Shown piece after piece: positions 52,366 through 61,813 of a stretch of DNA of 64,000 nucleotides. The position numbers and the translations under genes were made by a program. Below the pieces are notes generated by a model. The model searched no databases, had not been told where the DNA came from, and was given only the letters and a program-made list of their open reading frames with translations. Where the stretch lies: the NCBI GenBank assembly GCA_964420995.1, contig CAYQUX010000007.1, positions 92,546 to 156,545 of the forward strand. The letters run 5' to 3'. Within the stretch, counting starts at the first letter, position 1, and each line of letters opens with the position of its first letter. The stretch is from Leptolinea sp964420995 (GTDB taxonomy: Bacteria; Chloroflexota; Anaerolineae; Anaerolineales; Anaerolineaceae).

Positions 52366-53466
52366 TTACTCTTGTTTCCAAACCGGGTCGCGCAGGATTA
52401 ACGCCACAACCAGGGCGAGGATGACCAACCCCGGTATTCCCATGCCAAACGAAAAGGAGGTATCCGCCGGTGTGTAAACAACACCCATAAAGAAACTTGC
52501 TGTCTGATTAACCAGCGCGTGCAGGAAGGCGGCAATCCATACACCTCTGGCTTTAAATACGGCATACCCCAGAAAGAAAGCCAATCCCATGCAAAACAGG
52601 GTCATTAATAGCATGCCGAGATAAGGATGCCCTGGGTAGTTGTGTCCCATCAAGATTACCGGCCAATGCCAGATGCCCCAGATGACGCCGACCAACGCGA
52701 CCGCGCGGATTTTCCCCAATCCGTATAACGCCGGTTGCAGGTAACCCCGCCAGCCATACTCTTCGCCGAACGTGATAATCAACCCGAGCAAGGGGCCTTG
52801 AACGATAGTCTGGAAGGCGATCAGCGCGAAAAGCACCTCGGTGGATAATCCGGTAGGTGGAAGGCTGGCTATCAGTTTGTTCAGGTCTACTGGCGCGCCC
52901 ATCTTAAAGACCCAGTTAAGCAGAGTCTGCAGTCCAAAGTAGAGGACAACGCCCAATCCAAATAGCAACCACAGCCGGGGATTACCCCCGCCCATTCCCA
53001 CAGACGTGAATGTGTCTTTTCCGCCTGTTGCCCTCAGGACGATGATCAGAATCAGGCCGATCAGACTGAAAGACAATAATACCGGGCTTAAGGATTGCAT
53101 CAGGATTGGCTGGATAAAAACAGCCACAGTCGCCGCGATATACAGCAGTGTGAATACCAGGTAGAACCAGGTGAACCACCGTGATCTGGACCGGTTGTTT
53201 TTGATATTTATGGGACTGTCGGCAAAATAGAACATACCCAACAAAATGGCCGAGAAAGCCGGCAGCAGCATCTGGAGTTGCAGGGAGAACATGGCTGCCG
53301 GTTTTTGCAATCCGCCAATGAGAAAAAGAACAAAGTCAAGCCCCCATGTCAGAAAAAAGGTCAGGCCAAGAAATGCGCCAACCTGTTTCCAGTTGACTTT
53401 ATTGGGTGAAGTTTGTTTGTCTCCGGCAGCGGGAGAATCAACAGGGGGATGATTTTCAATGGCCAT
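52366..53466 (-). CDS. CPBP family intramembrane metalloprotease
   Basis: The 366-residue polytopic protein has all CPBP/Abi motifs: EEYGWRGYLQPAL (motif 1 EExxxR), GIWHWPVILMGHN (motif 2), and the later His in HALVNQTASFF. Nine or so helices are seen. Members process membrane proteins, cleave prenylated C-termini or protect against bacteriocins. It is complete, unlike the pseudogene 560 bp away on the same strand, and does not look like a close copy of it. No bacteriocin genes are near. Confidence 0.9.
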   Translation of the reverse strand: MAIENHPPVDSPAAGDKQTSPNKVNWKQVGAFLGLTFFLTWGLDFVLFLIGGLQKPAAMFSLQLQMLLPAFSAILLGMFYFADSPINIKNNRSRSRWFTWFYLVFTLLYIAATVAVFIQPILMQSLSPVLLSFSLIGLILIIVLRATGGKDTFTSVGMGGGNPRLWLLFGLGVVLYFGLQTLLNWVFKMGAPVDLNKLIASLPPTGLSTEVLFALIAFQTIVQGPLLGLIITFGEEYGWRGYLQPALYGLGKIRAVALVGVIWGIWHWPVILMGHNYPGHPYLGMLLMTLFCMGLAFFLGYAVFKARGVWIAAFLHALVNQTASFFMGVVYTPADTSFSFGMGIPGLVILALVVALILRDPVWKQE

Positions 53467-53661
53467 GGTTTTTCCTTATTTTGATGGTTATCAATCATTG
53501 TATTGTACTAAAAACTCTGGGATGGATATTATCAAAAGGTACTAGCGGATTTATAGGAAAAGAGCCCGCAATCAATACATTAGAATCCATTTTGTTGTTG
53601 CTTCATTCAAGGTTTTGTGCGAAAGTATAACCACAGCGATTTCACCCTGAACAAAACGGGC

Positions 53662-55278
53662 ATGAGACAGCACCTGCGTTTTTTTTTATATATTCTGCTC
53701 CTCTGCGGTACCGTCGGCTTTGGATTTTCGCAAAACCTCACGGCTGTGTCCTCCCAACGCGGCACGCCGCAACCTGACATTCTTTTACCGGTCCCTGCTC
53801 CCACACTTCCGGTGGAGCTGCGCGGAACGGTTCAACCCTGGCCGGTTTCCACACCGGAAGAACAGGGCATGGATTCGACCCGGCTGGCGGCCATGCTTCA
53901 AGCAGTTCGTAAGGATGGCCGCAACATCCACTCCATTCTGATCGCCCGGCATGGAGTGGTGGTTCTCGAAGTTTATTTCCCGCCGTTCAACCGGGAGACA
54001 CCACACAACCTGTATTCCTGCACCAAAAGTGTCACCTCTGCCGCGGTTGGATTGGCATTGCGGGATGGATTGGTCGACAACCTGGACATACCAGCCTATA
54101 CCTTCTTCCCGGATGTCACTCCGGAGGATGAAGACAGGAAGGGTATCACCCTGCGGCACCTCCTTACCATGTCTTCCGGTCTGGAATGGACCGAACCGGT
54201 ACGCTCCGGATTGAGTGATAACTGGGCGCTCACTGATTCCGCTTCCCCGGCTGAATACTTTTTCAGCCGCCCGGTTGCCGCCGCCCCCGGAACGGTGTTC
54301 AATTACAACTCCGGCGCGTCTCATTTGTTGTCTCTCGTTGTTGCAGATGTATCCGCTATGAAAACAGCAGATTATGTTGCTCAGTCTCTTTTCACGCCGC
54401 TTGGTATTGACCGTTATGAATGGCTTACAGACGCCAACAAACAAACGCTAGGCGGTACCGGGTTGGCTCTGGCGCCTGCCGATATGTTGCGTTTCGGTCA
54501 GCTTTACCTGCAAAAAGGGGCTTGGGGTGGGGAGCAGATCCTTTTACCCTCCTGGGTGGAAGAATCCACTCAGCCACATATCGATACAGATTTTGGCGTA
54601 AAGTATGGGTTTCAGTGGTGGGTGCGTCCAAATGGCATTTTTTCCGCACTGGGTTGGGGCGGTCAGGAGATCATCATCGCTCCTAAGCAGGATATGGTGA
54701 TCGTTTTCACCGCCGGAATCCGGGATGTATCATGGAATACCTACGATGACCTTTTGAACACATACATACTCCCGGCGGCGAGGTCCTTTTCTGCCCTGCC
54801 CCCGAATTCTGCCGGCAACGCCGCCCTGCAGAACCAAATCCGTGAGATTCAGAATCCTCCCGTGGAAAAAACGGCGGAACTTCCTTCCCTGGCAGCCCGG
54901 TTGAATGGTACGACCTTTGTGGACCTGAATGGCACACATGGCTGGTCTGCTTTTCAATTTCATTTTGACCGGCCCGATGTGGCCACTCTTCAATTGATGT
55001 ACGGTGATAAAAGCGAAGAAATCAACGCGCTGATTGGACTGGATGGTCAGTTCCGCGTCACGGAGACGTCGAATTACGGTCCACTGGCATTTAAAGGGTA
55101 CTGGAAGGACGGGAAGACCTTTGTTTTAACCCAGCAACTCCTACGCGAAGCGGAACGACTGACCATGGAATTGACTTTTGAGGGAAATAAAATAAATCGT
55201 ATTACCGATTGGACGGTGGAGAATCACCGGGAAGAATCGGATGCCGAATTCCTTGGTAAAAATTCGGTTTTTCCTTAA
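53662..55278 (+). CDS. Secreted serine hydrolase, class C beta-lactamase-related
   Basis: The 538-residue protein starts at the ATG at 53662 and has a signal peptide (FFLYILLLCGTVGFGFS). The catalytic domain (about 80-385) holds SxxK in YSCTKSVTSAA, the YxN-like YNSGASHLLS and a later GWGGQEI segment in the HxG position. Such enzymes are DD-peptidases, esterases or beta-lactamases; which one cannot be decided. A second beta-rich domain (about 415-520) follows, as in EstB or Pab87-like enzymes. A GTG at 53617 is a possible longer start. Confidence 0.88.
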   Translation: MRQHLRFFLYILLLCGTVGFGFSQNLTAVSSQRGTPQPDILLPVPAPTLPVELRGTVQPWPVSTPEEQGMDSTRLAAMLQAVRKDGRNIHSILIARHGVVVLEVYFPPFNRETPHNLYSCTKSVTSAAVGLALRDGLVDNLDIPAYTFFPDVTPEDEDRKGITLRHLLTMSSGLEWTEPVRSGLSDNWALTDSASPAEYFFSRPVAAAPGTVFNYNSGASHLLSLVVADVSAMKTADYVAQSLFTPLGIDRYEWLTDANKQTLGGTGLALAPADMLRFGQLYLQKGAWGGEQILLPSWVEESTQPHIDTDFGVKYGFQWWVRPNGIFSALGWGGQEIIIAPKQDMVIVFTAGIRDVSWNTYDDLLNTYILPAARSFSALPPNSAGNAALQNQIREIQNPPVEKTAELPSLAARLNGTTFVDLNGTHGWSAFQFHFDRPDVATLQLMYGDKSEEINALIGLDGQFRVTETSNYGPLAFKGYWKDGKTFVLTQQLLREAERLTMELTFEGNKINRITDWTVENHREESDAEFLGKNSVFP

Positions 55279-55430
55279 GAATTAGAGGCAAATACATTCT
55301 GTTCATGATTTATTAATCCAACCTGTTTCTAACCGGTAATAACACGGAATGATATAATTCTGACTATAAGGGGGTGGAACAAGCCTCACCATTCTACTTA
55401 ACCCTTACAATTTTCATTCAGGAGGCAAAA

Positions 55431-56072
55431 ATGGAATGTCCAAATTGTAAAACTCAAAACGATGATGAAAATAAATTCTGTCGTAATTGTGGAACTATTC
55501 TCGAACCTCCAAAAATTGAGAAAACCGCAGGTTCCCAGGATTTCTGGGAAAAATATCTTCCTTTTGTTGGGACAGGGCTGGGAATTGGTAGTGGATTAAT
55601 CACATTGATGGGTTGGTTTACACCATTTACTACACTGGATTTTGGCAACGGGCCGCAGTTGATCGCTTTGCCATTCGGTCTCAGCAAGTTGGCAAAATCT
55701 TTTAATAGCGCTCCACTCCTTTCTATGGCATTTTCGAGTGCCAATGAAATCACAGGCTGGGTTCTGCTTGCTTCCATAGCGCTTTCAATTACTTCAATTG
55801 TGCTGGTTATCCTGAGCCTTATGTCAGCCTGGGTTGGTGTGAAATGCCTGGAAAACCGGGCCGAACCAGCAGCGATGTACATTGTGAAATCTGAGATAAA
55901 TAAACTTAGGAATTATTCCCTAACCGGATCCGTCCTTGTTGTCCTGCTTATGGTATTTGTTTCACTTGCCCAGGTTGGTGAAGCAACCATTGGAAATGGT
56001 TTGATTACCATGGCATTTGGTTTCCTGGCTACGTTTCTGGTGGTGATCTATCTCAAACCCCACCTTCGATAA
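55431..56072 (+). CDS. Zinc-ribbon membrane protein
   Basis: The 213-residue protein starts at the ATG at 55431 behind AGGAGG. A zinc ribbon (MECPNCKTQNDDENKFCRNCG, two CxxC pairs) opens the protein, and about four membrane helices follow (FVGTGLGIGSGLITLMG, GWVLLASIALSITSIVLVIL, GSVLVVLLMVFVSLAQV, ITMAFGFLATFLVVIYL). No family beyond 'zinc ribbon domain' is recognised. The ribbon is presumably cytoplasmic. The next gene starts 27 bp later on the same strand. Confidence 0.75.
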   Translation: MECPNCKTQNDDENKFCRNCGTILEPPKIEKTAGSQDFWEKYLPFVGTGLGIGSGLITLMGWFTPFTTLDFGNGPQLIALPFGLSKLAKSFNSAPLLSMAFSSANEITGWVLLASIALSITSIVLVILSLMSAWVGVKCLENRAEPAAMYIVKSEINKLRNYSLTGSVLVVLLMVFVSLAQVGEATIGNGLITMAFGFLATFLVVIYLKPHLR

Positions 56073-56099
56073 TCTCTTCTATCTTTGAGTATCTCGAAG

Positions 56100-56894
56100 A
56101 TGAAGAGAAAAACGTCCTTCTCGCAATTCGGCATTGCGATGATAATGATCGCATGCCTTGCCGGCTGTAGTGAGATGCAATCAGCATTCAACTGGCTGGA
56201 TAAACCATTGGTCGACGCAGATTCAACTCCAACAGTTGGAGAGATCATACGTGTTTTTACAGCAACAGCGAAAAATCCTGACGGTGCTGAACAAATTACG
56301 CAATATACCGAGACGCCAACCGGTGAAGAATATCAATATTCCGGGAAATCGTTTGTGACTATCATATCCAATGCACCTGCCAACACTCCCGTCCCGCCAA
56401 CGGTTGAAGTCGTAATTCCTTCCACAACTCAAAAGCCCGCCATTAACCTCGGTTTGGATGTGATTCCGATAACTGTTGATAGTTTTAATCGGTTTCACAG
56501 CCTGCTTGTGAGTCATGCGATGATCAAATTGAACACGGTCAACAACAAAAGGGCCGGTCATTTCACGACTGATCTATCGTTAAAAAAGGGGCCAAGCTAC
56601 GGACTTTTTGCCTGGTGCACTTCGAAAGAGAAGAACTTGCGTGAGATCGTCTCGAAAGTATCTTTTTCCATGCTTGTTGATGGTGCTGAAATTGATACCA
56701 GAAAATTCTCATGGATCTATCATCAAGATACCAAGGGGAATTACTGCGCGCTTCCCGGGGCATTGGTAACCAATATCCAGAAAGGTACGTACCATATCAT
56801 CATCACAGAAACCATCAACTCGGATTTCAGCAGCGAGATTGGAAATTATGATACCGGGGATTATATTTATGATCTCAAGGTTGATTTTAATTAG
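56100..56894 (+). CDS. Predicted lipoprotein of unknown function
   Basis: The 264-residue protein has a lipoprotein signal (MIMIACLAGC) after an ATG at 56100. A Thr-rich linker (VPPTVEVVIPSTTQKP) leads to a beta-rich C-terminal domain with the patterns HFTTDLSLKKGPSYGLFAWC and GTYHIIITETINSD. I recognise no family. It lies 27 bp after the zinc-ribbon membrane protein and may be in the same transcript. Confidence 0.7.
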   Translation: MKRKTSFSQFGIAMIMIACLAGCSEMQSAFNWLDKPLVDADSTPTVGEIIRVFTATAKNPDGAEQITQYTETPTGEEYQYSGKSFVTIISNAPANTPVPPTVEVVIPSTTQKPAINLGLDVIPITVDSFNRFHSLLVSHAMIKLNTVNNKRAGHFTTDLSLKKGPSYGLFAWCTSKEKNLREIVSKVSFSMLVDGAEIDTRKFSWIYHQDTKGNYCALPGALVTNIQKGTYHIIITETINSDFSSEIGNYDTGDYIYDLKVDFN

Positions 56895-56911
56895 CCAATT
56901 TATAGTAGCAA

Positions 56912-57286
56912 CTATATCAATTGGCCCAGGTATAACCCCGCGAAAGCCATCAATCCACCAAGTACGGCGCTGCCGATCAGGTTGGTTAATCCAAGCATCC
57001 AATCACCCTGCATAACCAGGTTGACACTATCTACAGCGTACGTTGAGAAAGTGGTGTATGCGCCTATAAATCCAACTGACAGAAATGCCCGCCAACGCGG
57101 ATCCAAGCCCGTTTCCTTACCTGCCAGGGCAATCAAAATTCCAAGCACCAGACTTCCGGTCAGGTTGATAAGGAAAGTCCCGTACGGGAACGATTTACCC
57201 AGTTGATTTGAGACAGAGTCCGTCACCCAGTATCGTAAGTTTGCCCCGAGTATAGCGCCCAGTGAAATCCAGATTGCCTGTTCCAT
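56912..57286 (-). CDS. crcB: Fluoride channel FluC/CrcB
   Basis: FluC exports fluoride as a dual-topology dimer. The 124-residue protein has four helices and the signature GAILGANLRYW, FPYGTFLINLTGSLVLG (conserved Asn) and GFIGAYTTFSTYA with the channel phenylalanines. Only one copy is seen, so it is the homodimer form. I found no fluoride riboswitch sequence in front. It is convergent with the lipoprotein gene, 17 bp away. Confidence 0.95.
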   Translation of the reverse strand: MEQAIWISLGAILGANLRYWVTDSVSNQLGKSFPYGTFLINLTGSLVLGILIALAGKETGLDPRWRAFLSVGFIGAYTTFSTYAVDSVNLVMQGDWMLGLTNLIGSAVLGGLMAFAGLYLGQLI

Positions 57287-57311
57287 GATCCTTCTTTGCT
57301 CATTTCATACA

Positions 57312-57350
57312 AAAGCCTCTGCAGGAAGTTATTTCCTTGGCAGAGGCTTT
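57312..57350 (-). terminator. Hairpin between the EXLDI gene and crcB
   Basis: AAAGCCTCTGC (57312-57322) and GCAGAGGCTTT (57340-57350) form 11 perfect pairs, with an inner AGGAA/TTCCT stem. A short T-run follows on the minus strand. It probably ends the EXLDI transcript. Confidence 0.75.
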
Positions 57351-57456
57351 CCATTTTATGGGAATGCCCGTTTTGAGCAAACCTCGAAACCGTTGCTAAT
57401 TTTACATTTCCCGATAGTGCCCGTCAAGGCAATTATTTCTAGACTATATCCGGCTT

Positions 57457-57966
57457 TCAGATATCCAAAAACTCGATTGGGGTGACGGTTTTCTTCTCCA
57501 TTTCATAAATCGCAGCCACCAATTCTTTGGGAAGCTTTCCCTCAAACCCGGCCGGAGTATCGGCAATGTACAGGTCTGACCGTGCGGGATCAACCAGAAA
57601 GGCGCCACTCTTCACCCATTCAATCGGGTTGGTCAACAGGCTTGCTTTGCTGGTCTGCTTTAGCAGAACCACCCAGTTGTTCTTGTGCGACAGATACACC
57701 TGGGCTTCCAGCATCCAGGTCTTTTCTTCATCGAAGCCATTCCATTTGCCAACATAGGTTCCAATGAAACGCTGCTCGCGGCTGGCTTCTTTCGGCCCAA
57801 CCAGCAAGGTGATCTCTTTCATGCTCTTTTCCTTTTCCTGCTGCCGGTTGACGAACTCCCGCAGGGCTCTGACGATCACGGCGGATAATGATTCGCCCGC
57901 GATCTGCCTGGCCTCTTCGAAGAGCGGCTCGTCTTCCTGGCTGACATAAATAGTTTTATTTGGCAT
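57457..57966 (-). CDS. EXLDI-family protein
   Basis: The 169-residue protein ends in EFLDI, the motif that names the EXLDI family, and has a family-sized length. Residues 1-45 look like a ribbon-helix-helix or arc-type DNA-binding region (IYVSQEDEPLFEEARQIAG and LSAVIVRALREFVNRQ). The middle is a beta-rich domain (RFIGTYVGKWNGFDE, WMLEAQVYLSHKNNWVVLL). The start at 57966 fits the family. A TATACGTATA palindrome at 57999-58008 upstream is a possible autoregulatory operator. Function is not established. Confidence 0.8.
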   Translation of the reverse strand: MPNKTIYVSQEDEPLFEEARQIAGESLSAVIVRALREFVNRQQEKEKSMKEITLLVGPKEASREQRFIGTYVGKWNGFDEEKTWMLEAQVYLSHKNNWVVLLKQTSKASLLTNPIEWVKSGAFLVDPARSDLYIADTPAGFEGKLPKELVAAIYEMEKKTVTPIEFLDI

Positions 57967-58084
57967 ATGACTCGCTTTCACATGTGATATAAATATATTA
58001 TACGTATATGTATATTAAGTCAAGGGGCAATTTCCCCCGGGGCAAGGTTTGCCAGATTCTCCCTCAATTCGTTACAATGGGAAG

Positions 58085-59038
58085 ATGAAACACGCTTTTA
58101 TTGTCATTTCATTATTATGTGTTTTGCTGACCGGCTGCCAGACAAAGGCCGATGATTCAACACAGATGCTGGTCACCCCTTATGAGACCCGAACGGCGGT
58201 TGTTCCTCTGGTTCCCACGCTGAACCCCACCCTTGAACCGCCCCCGGCCTCCACCCTGCCCACCCAGATCACCCATGTGGTGCAAAAAGGGGAAGACATG
58301 GGCGGTATTGCCACGAAATATGGAGTAAAGATCAAAGACCTCAGGGAGGCTAACTCCAAAATCGACCCCCGCATGATCCCCATCGGCACGGTGTTGATCA
58401 TTCCCTCCGGCAACCCGGAACAGGATGCCAACCAGCCGACGGCCATCCCCACCCCGGCTGTGGTCCTGCTGACCGGCATGCCATTGTGTTACCCTGATCC
58501 ATCCGGCGGAGCCTGGTGCCTGATAAAAGTGGAAAACAATACGCCGGCTTCCGTGGAGGATGTCAGTATTGATATTGTGCTTTCCGGCTCTGATGAGAGC
58601 GAACCCGTAACGATGCCCTCCTTTGGTCTGCTGGACCGCCTGCCTGCCGGTTCATCCACTATTCTGGCTGCATACATCCCCGAAACTCCCGCGCAGCCCT
58701 GGCAGGTGAATACCCGCCTGCGCACGGCCAACCCGGTGATACGTGAAGATGAGCGTTATTTGATGTCCAGCCTTGAAAACACATCCACGCAGATCTCCAC
58801 GAACGGCCTTTCCGCCCGGGTGAGCGGGAGCGCACAATTAAAAGCTGACCAGAAGGATGCCAACGTCATTCAGGTGACTGCCTGCGCGTATGACGCCTCC
58901 GGCCTGCCCGTGGGTGTGCGCCGCTGGGATAGTCCTGTCGGATTGGAATCTGGCAGCGGCTTGATGTATGATTTCTATGTGTATTCATTGAATGGACCCA
59001 TCGACCGGGTGGATGTTCTGGTGGAAACCCGCCCCTGA
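58085..59038 (+). CDS. LysM-domain lipoprotein
   Basis: The 317-residue protein (ATG at 58085) has a lipoprotein signal (LLCVLLTGC), a Pro/Thr-rich spacer, then a LysM domain (about 72-118; HVVQKGEDMGGIATKYGVKI and MIPIGTVLIIP) that binds peptidoglycan or other N-acetylglucosamine polymers. The C-terminal ~170 residues form beta-rich domains, possibly FxLYD-like (IKVENNTPASVEDVSIDIV and VIQVTACAYDASGLPVGVRRW). It is likely an envelope protein. A gene for a thiolase starts 27 bp later. Confidence 0.85.
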   Translation: MKHAFIVISLLCVLLTGCQTKADDSTQMLVTPYETRTAVVPLVPTLNPTLEPPPASTLPTQITHVVQKGEDMGGIATKYGVKIKDLREANSKIDPRMIPIGTVLIIPSGNPEQDANQPTAIPTPAVVLLTGMPLCYPDPSGGAWCLIKVENNTPASVEDVSIDIVLSGSDESEPVTMPSFGLLDRLPAGSSTILAAYIPETPAQPWQVNTRLRTANPVIREDERYLMSSLENTSTQISTNGLSARVSGSAQLKADQKDANVIQVTACAYDASGLPVGVRRWDSPVGLESGSGLMYDFYVYSLNGPIDRVDVLVETRP

Positions 59039-59064
59039 AAAATTGATTACATACGGAGGATGCC

Positions 59065-60294
59065 ATGCCCGAAGCCGTGATCATTAACGCCGTTCGCAGC
59101 CCGATTGGAGCCCTGGGAGGTGGTCTTTCCAGTGTGCGGCCGGATGACCTGGCTGCCACGATCCTGCAGGCATTGATCCGCCGTTCTGAAATTGAACCGG
59201 CGCTGGTGGAAGAGATCTACCTCGGCTGCGCCAACCAGGCGGGAGAGGATAACCGCAACATCGCGCGCATGGCAGGACTGCTGGCCGGATTCCCTGTGGA
59301 AACGGCCGGGGTGACCGTCAACCGCCTGTGCGCCTCCGGGTTGACAGCCGTTATTCAGGCCGCCCGCGCCATTCGCTGCGGCGAAGCGGAAGTGCTCATT
59401 GCCGGCGGGGTTGAAAGCATGTCGCGCTCTCCGTATTCGGTGCCCAAGGGTGAAACAGCCTTTCCCTTTGGCAACCTGACCGCCTGGGATACCGCCCTCG
59501 GCTGGCGATATCCCAACCCCAGAATGCAGACGATGTACGGAACCGAATCGATGGGCGAGACAGCCGAGAATATTGCCGAGAGCACCGGCATCACCCGCGC
59601 CCAGCAGGATACTTACGCGTTAAACAGCCACAAGCGAGCCATTGCCGCCATTGATTCCAACCGGTTCGTGGCAGAAATTGAGCCCATTCCCGTACCTCAG
59701 AAAAAAGGTGATCCCATCCTGTTCACCACGGATGAGCGTCCCCGCCGGGACACGTCAAAAGAGAGCATGGCGAAACTCAAGCCGGTCTTTCGCCCCACCG
59801 GTTCGGTTACCGCCGGGAACAGTTCCGGCATGAACGACGGCGCGTCCGCCCTGCTGATCATGAGTGATGAACGCGCGGAAGCGCTGGGATTGAAGCCCTG
59901 GGCGCGCATTGTGGCCGGCGCGGCCGCCGGGGTAGCCCCGCGGTTGATGGGCATGGGGCCGGTCCCTGCCGCCCGCAAGGTTTTGCACCTCTCCGGACTA
60001 GGGATTGAAAACCTGGGGCTGGTCGAATTGAATGAGGCGTTTGCCGTGCAGGCCATCGCCGTGATGCGTGAACTGGGCCTGCCGCCCGAGATCACCAACG
60101 TGAATGGCGGCGCCATCGCACTTGGGCATCCGCTGGGATGTTCGGGGGCGCGCATACTTACAACGTTATTACACGAAATGCGCCGGCAGGCTCCGCAAAA
60201 GCCCCGGCCGTACTATGGACTGGCCACCCTGTGCGTTGGCGTGGGGCAGGGGGAAGCGCTGCTGGTTGAATGGATGGAAGAAAATCCAAAATAA
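59065..60294 (+). CDS. Acetyl-CoA C-acetyltransferase (thiolase II family)
   Basis: A 409-residue thiolase. The acylation Cys89 lies in NRLCASGLTA, the catalytic His355 and the neighbouring Cys in GHPLGCSGAR, and the second active Cys390 in LCVGVGQGEALL; NEAFAVQ is present. The enzyme condenses or cleaves acetyl-CoA and acyl-CoA chains in fatty acid or amino acid metabolism. GGAGGA precedes the ATG. The 2-oxoacid oxidoreductase operon lies 149 bp downstream, so branched-chain or 3-oxoacyl-CoA breakdown is plausible. Confidence 0.93.
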   Translation: MPEAVIINAVRSPIGALGGGLSSVRPDDLAATILQALIRRSEIEPALVEEIYLGCANQAGEDNRNIARMAGLLAGFPVETAGVTVNRLCASGLTAVIQAARAIRCGEAEVLIAGGVESMSRSPYSVPKGETAFPFGNLTAWDTALGWRYPNPRMQTMYGTESMGETAENIAESTGITRAQQDTYALNSHKRAIAAIDSNRFVAEIEPIPVPQKKGDPILFTTDERPRRDTSKESMAKLKPVFRPTGSVTAGNSSGMNDGASALLIMSDERAEALGLKPWARIVAGAAAGVAPRLMGMGPVPAARKVLHLSGLGIENLGLVELNEAFAVQAIAVMRELGLPPEITNVNGGAIALGHPLGCSGARILTTLLHEMRRQAPQKPRPYYGLATLCVGVGQGEALLVEWMEENPK

Positions 60295-60443
60295 ATATGA
60301 TTTTCGCTGGATTCACAACCATTTTGTAGGTATTTTTGTTGCCCCAGTGGATGATTTTTGACACTCGAAAGTATTTCCTGCCCGGAGAATAATCATAAGT
60401 GAAAAGGCCGCGCTGCGGCCATATTCTTCTGACAGGAGGAAAA

Positions 60444-60677
60444 ATGCCCCCAAAGGGTCGCATTGAAGTAAATGAGGATTTATGCAAGGGTTGTGAGTTG
60501 TGCGTAACCAATTGCCCCCAGGAAGTCATCGCGTTAGATATGGTGCGCCTGACGAAACGGGGCTATCACCCCGCTGAAATGATCAGTGAGGGGTGTACGG
60601 GCTGTGGAATTTGTGCCACTATATGCCCGGAAGCCGCCATTACCGTCTACCGTGAAGTTGTCAAAAAACCCGCATAG
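60444..60677 (+). CDS. Ferredoxin-like delta subunit of 2-oxoacid:ferredoxin oxidoreductase
   Basis: The 77-residue protein has two [4Fe-4S] clusters (CKGCELCVTNC near residue 14 and CTGCGICATIC). The ATG at 60444 follows AGGAGG. It heads the four-gene operon and passes electrons from the TPP enzyme. Delta subunit size and position match the KOR/VOR class, where delta is usually encoded first. Confidence 0.88.
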   Translation: MPPKGRIEVNEDLCKGCELCVTNCPQEVIALDMVRLTKRGYHPAEMISEGCTGCGICATICPEAAITVYREVVKKPA

Positions 60678-60686
60678 GAGAGGGAT

Positions 60687-61799
60687 ATGGCCAAACAATT
60701 ATTAAAAGGCAATGTGGCTGTGGCTGAGGCAGCCATCCGCGCCGGAGTTGAAGCATATTTTGGGTACCCGATCACCCCTCAGACCGAATTACTGGAATGG
60801 ATGTCTCAGCGTATGCCGGAAGAGGGTCGGGCGTTTGTACAGGCGGAAAGTGAGCTGGCCGCCATCAATATGGTATATGGAGCCGCCTGCACCGGGCGGC
60901 GTGTGATGAGTTCTTCTTCTTCACCGGGCATCAGCCTGATGATGGAAGGATTATCCTATATTGCCGGTACGGAAATCCCGGCTGTGCTGGTGGATGTCAT
61001 GCGCGGCGGTCCCGGCCTGGGGAACATCCAGCCAGCGCAGAGCGACTACAATCAGATTGTTCACGGCGGCGCGCACGGTGATTACCATGTGATCGCCCTG
61101 GCACCCTGCAGCGTTCAGGAATCCATTGACCTTACCGTTCTGGCATTCGACCTGGCGGAAAAGTACCGCTCCGTGGTTGTCGTCCTCTCCGATGGCAGCA
61201 TCGGCCAGATGATGGAAGCGGCAGAATTGCCGCCCATGATGCCGCTCAAGAAGAATTTCCCGGATTGGGCGGTGGATGGCACGGCCGGAAGAGACAGGCG
61301 GTACCTTTCCTCCATATATCTGGATCCGCCCGATGAAGAAGTGACCAATATGCGGCTGCTGAATCGCTGGGCAAAAATTCGAGAGAACGAAATACGATAC
61401 AAAGAATACTTCCTTGATGATGCCGATTACGCCATTGTAGGTTTTGGTTCGGCCGGACGAATCGCGCTTACTGCTGTACGCCAATTGCGGGAAATGGGTA
61501 TAAAAGTCGGGGTATTCCGCCCCATAACCGTCAGTCCATTCCCGGAAAAACAGATTGAACAACTTGGCAAACGCGTAAAAGGTATTCTGGTGACAGAGAT
61601 GAATACCGGTCAGATGTTGGACGATGTGATACTGGCCACTCGCAACAGCGTGCCGATCGATTTTTATGGCCGCCCCGGCGGGATCATACCCCTCCCGGAT
61701 GAAATAACCGCCGCTGTCCAGCGGATGATTGCCGGCCCGAAATCCAACCTTGAACATCCACGTGACCGCTGGATGAAGTTTATGGCATTAACCAACTAA
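60687..61799 (+). CDS. 2-oxoacid:ferredoxin oxidoreductase alpha subunit
   Basis: The 370-residue subunit carries the pyrimidine-binding and transketolase C-terminal domains: GNVAVAEAAIRAGVEAYFGYPITPQTE at the start, SSSSPGISLMMEGLSYIAG, and the conserved GGPGLGNIQPAQSDY. The operon order delta-alpha-beta-gamma fits KOR (2-oxoglutarate) or VOR (branched-chain 2-oxoacids). It starts 9 bp after the ferredoxin gene. Confidence 0.92.
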   Translation: MAKQLLKGNVAVAEAAIRAGVEAYFGYPITPQTELLEWMSQRMPEEGRAFVQAESELAAINMVYGAACTGRRVMSSSSSPGISLMMEGLSYIAGTEIPAVLVDVMRGGPGLGNIQPAQSDYNQIVHGGAHGDYHVIALAPCSVQESIDLTVLAFDLAEKYRSVVVVLSDGSIGQMMEAAELPPMMPLKKNFPDWAVDGTAGRDRRYLSSIYLDPPDEEVTNMRLLNRWAKIRENEIRYKEYFLDDADYAIVGFGSAGRIALTAVRQLREMGIKVGVFRPITVSPFPEKQIEQLGKRVKGILVTEMNTGQMLDDVILATRNSVPIDFYGRPGGIIPLPDEITAAVQRMIAGPKSNLEHPRDRWMKFMALTN

Positions 61800-61813
61800 G
61801 GAAAGGGAAAAGA

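Noticed and set aside
57287..57460. Fluoride riboswitch ahead of crcB
   Set aside because: The region holds a terminator-type hairpin but no crcB-motif core sequence.
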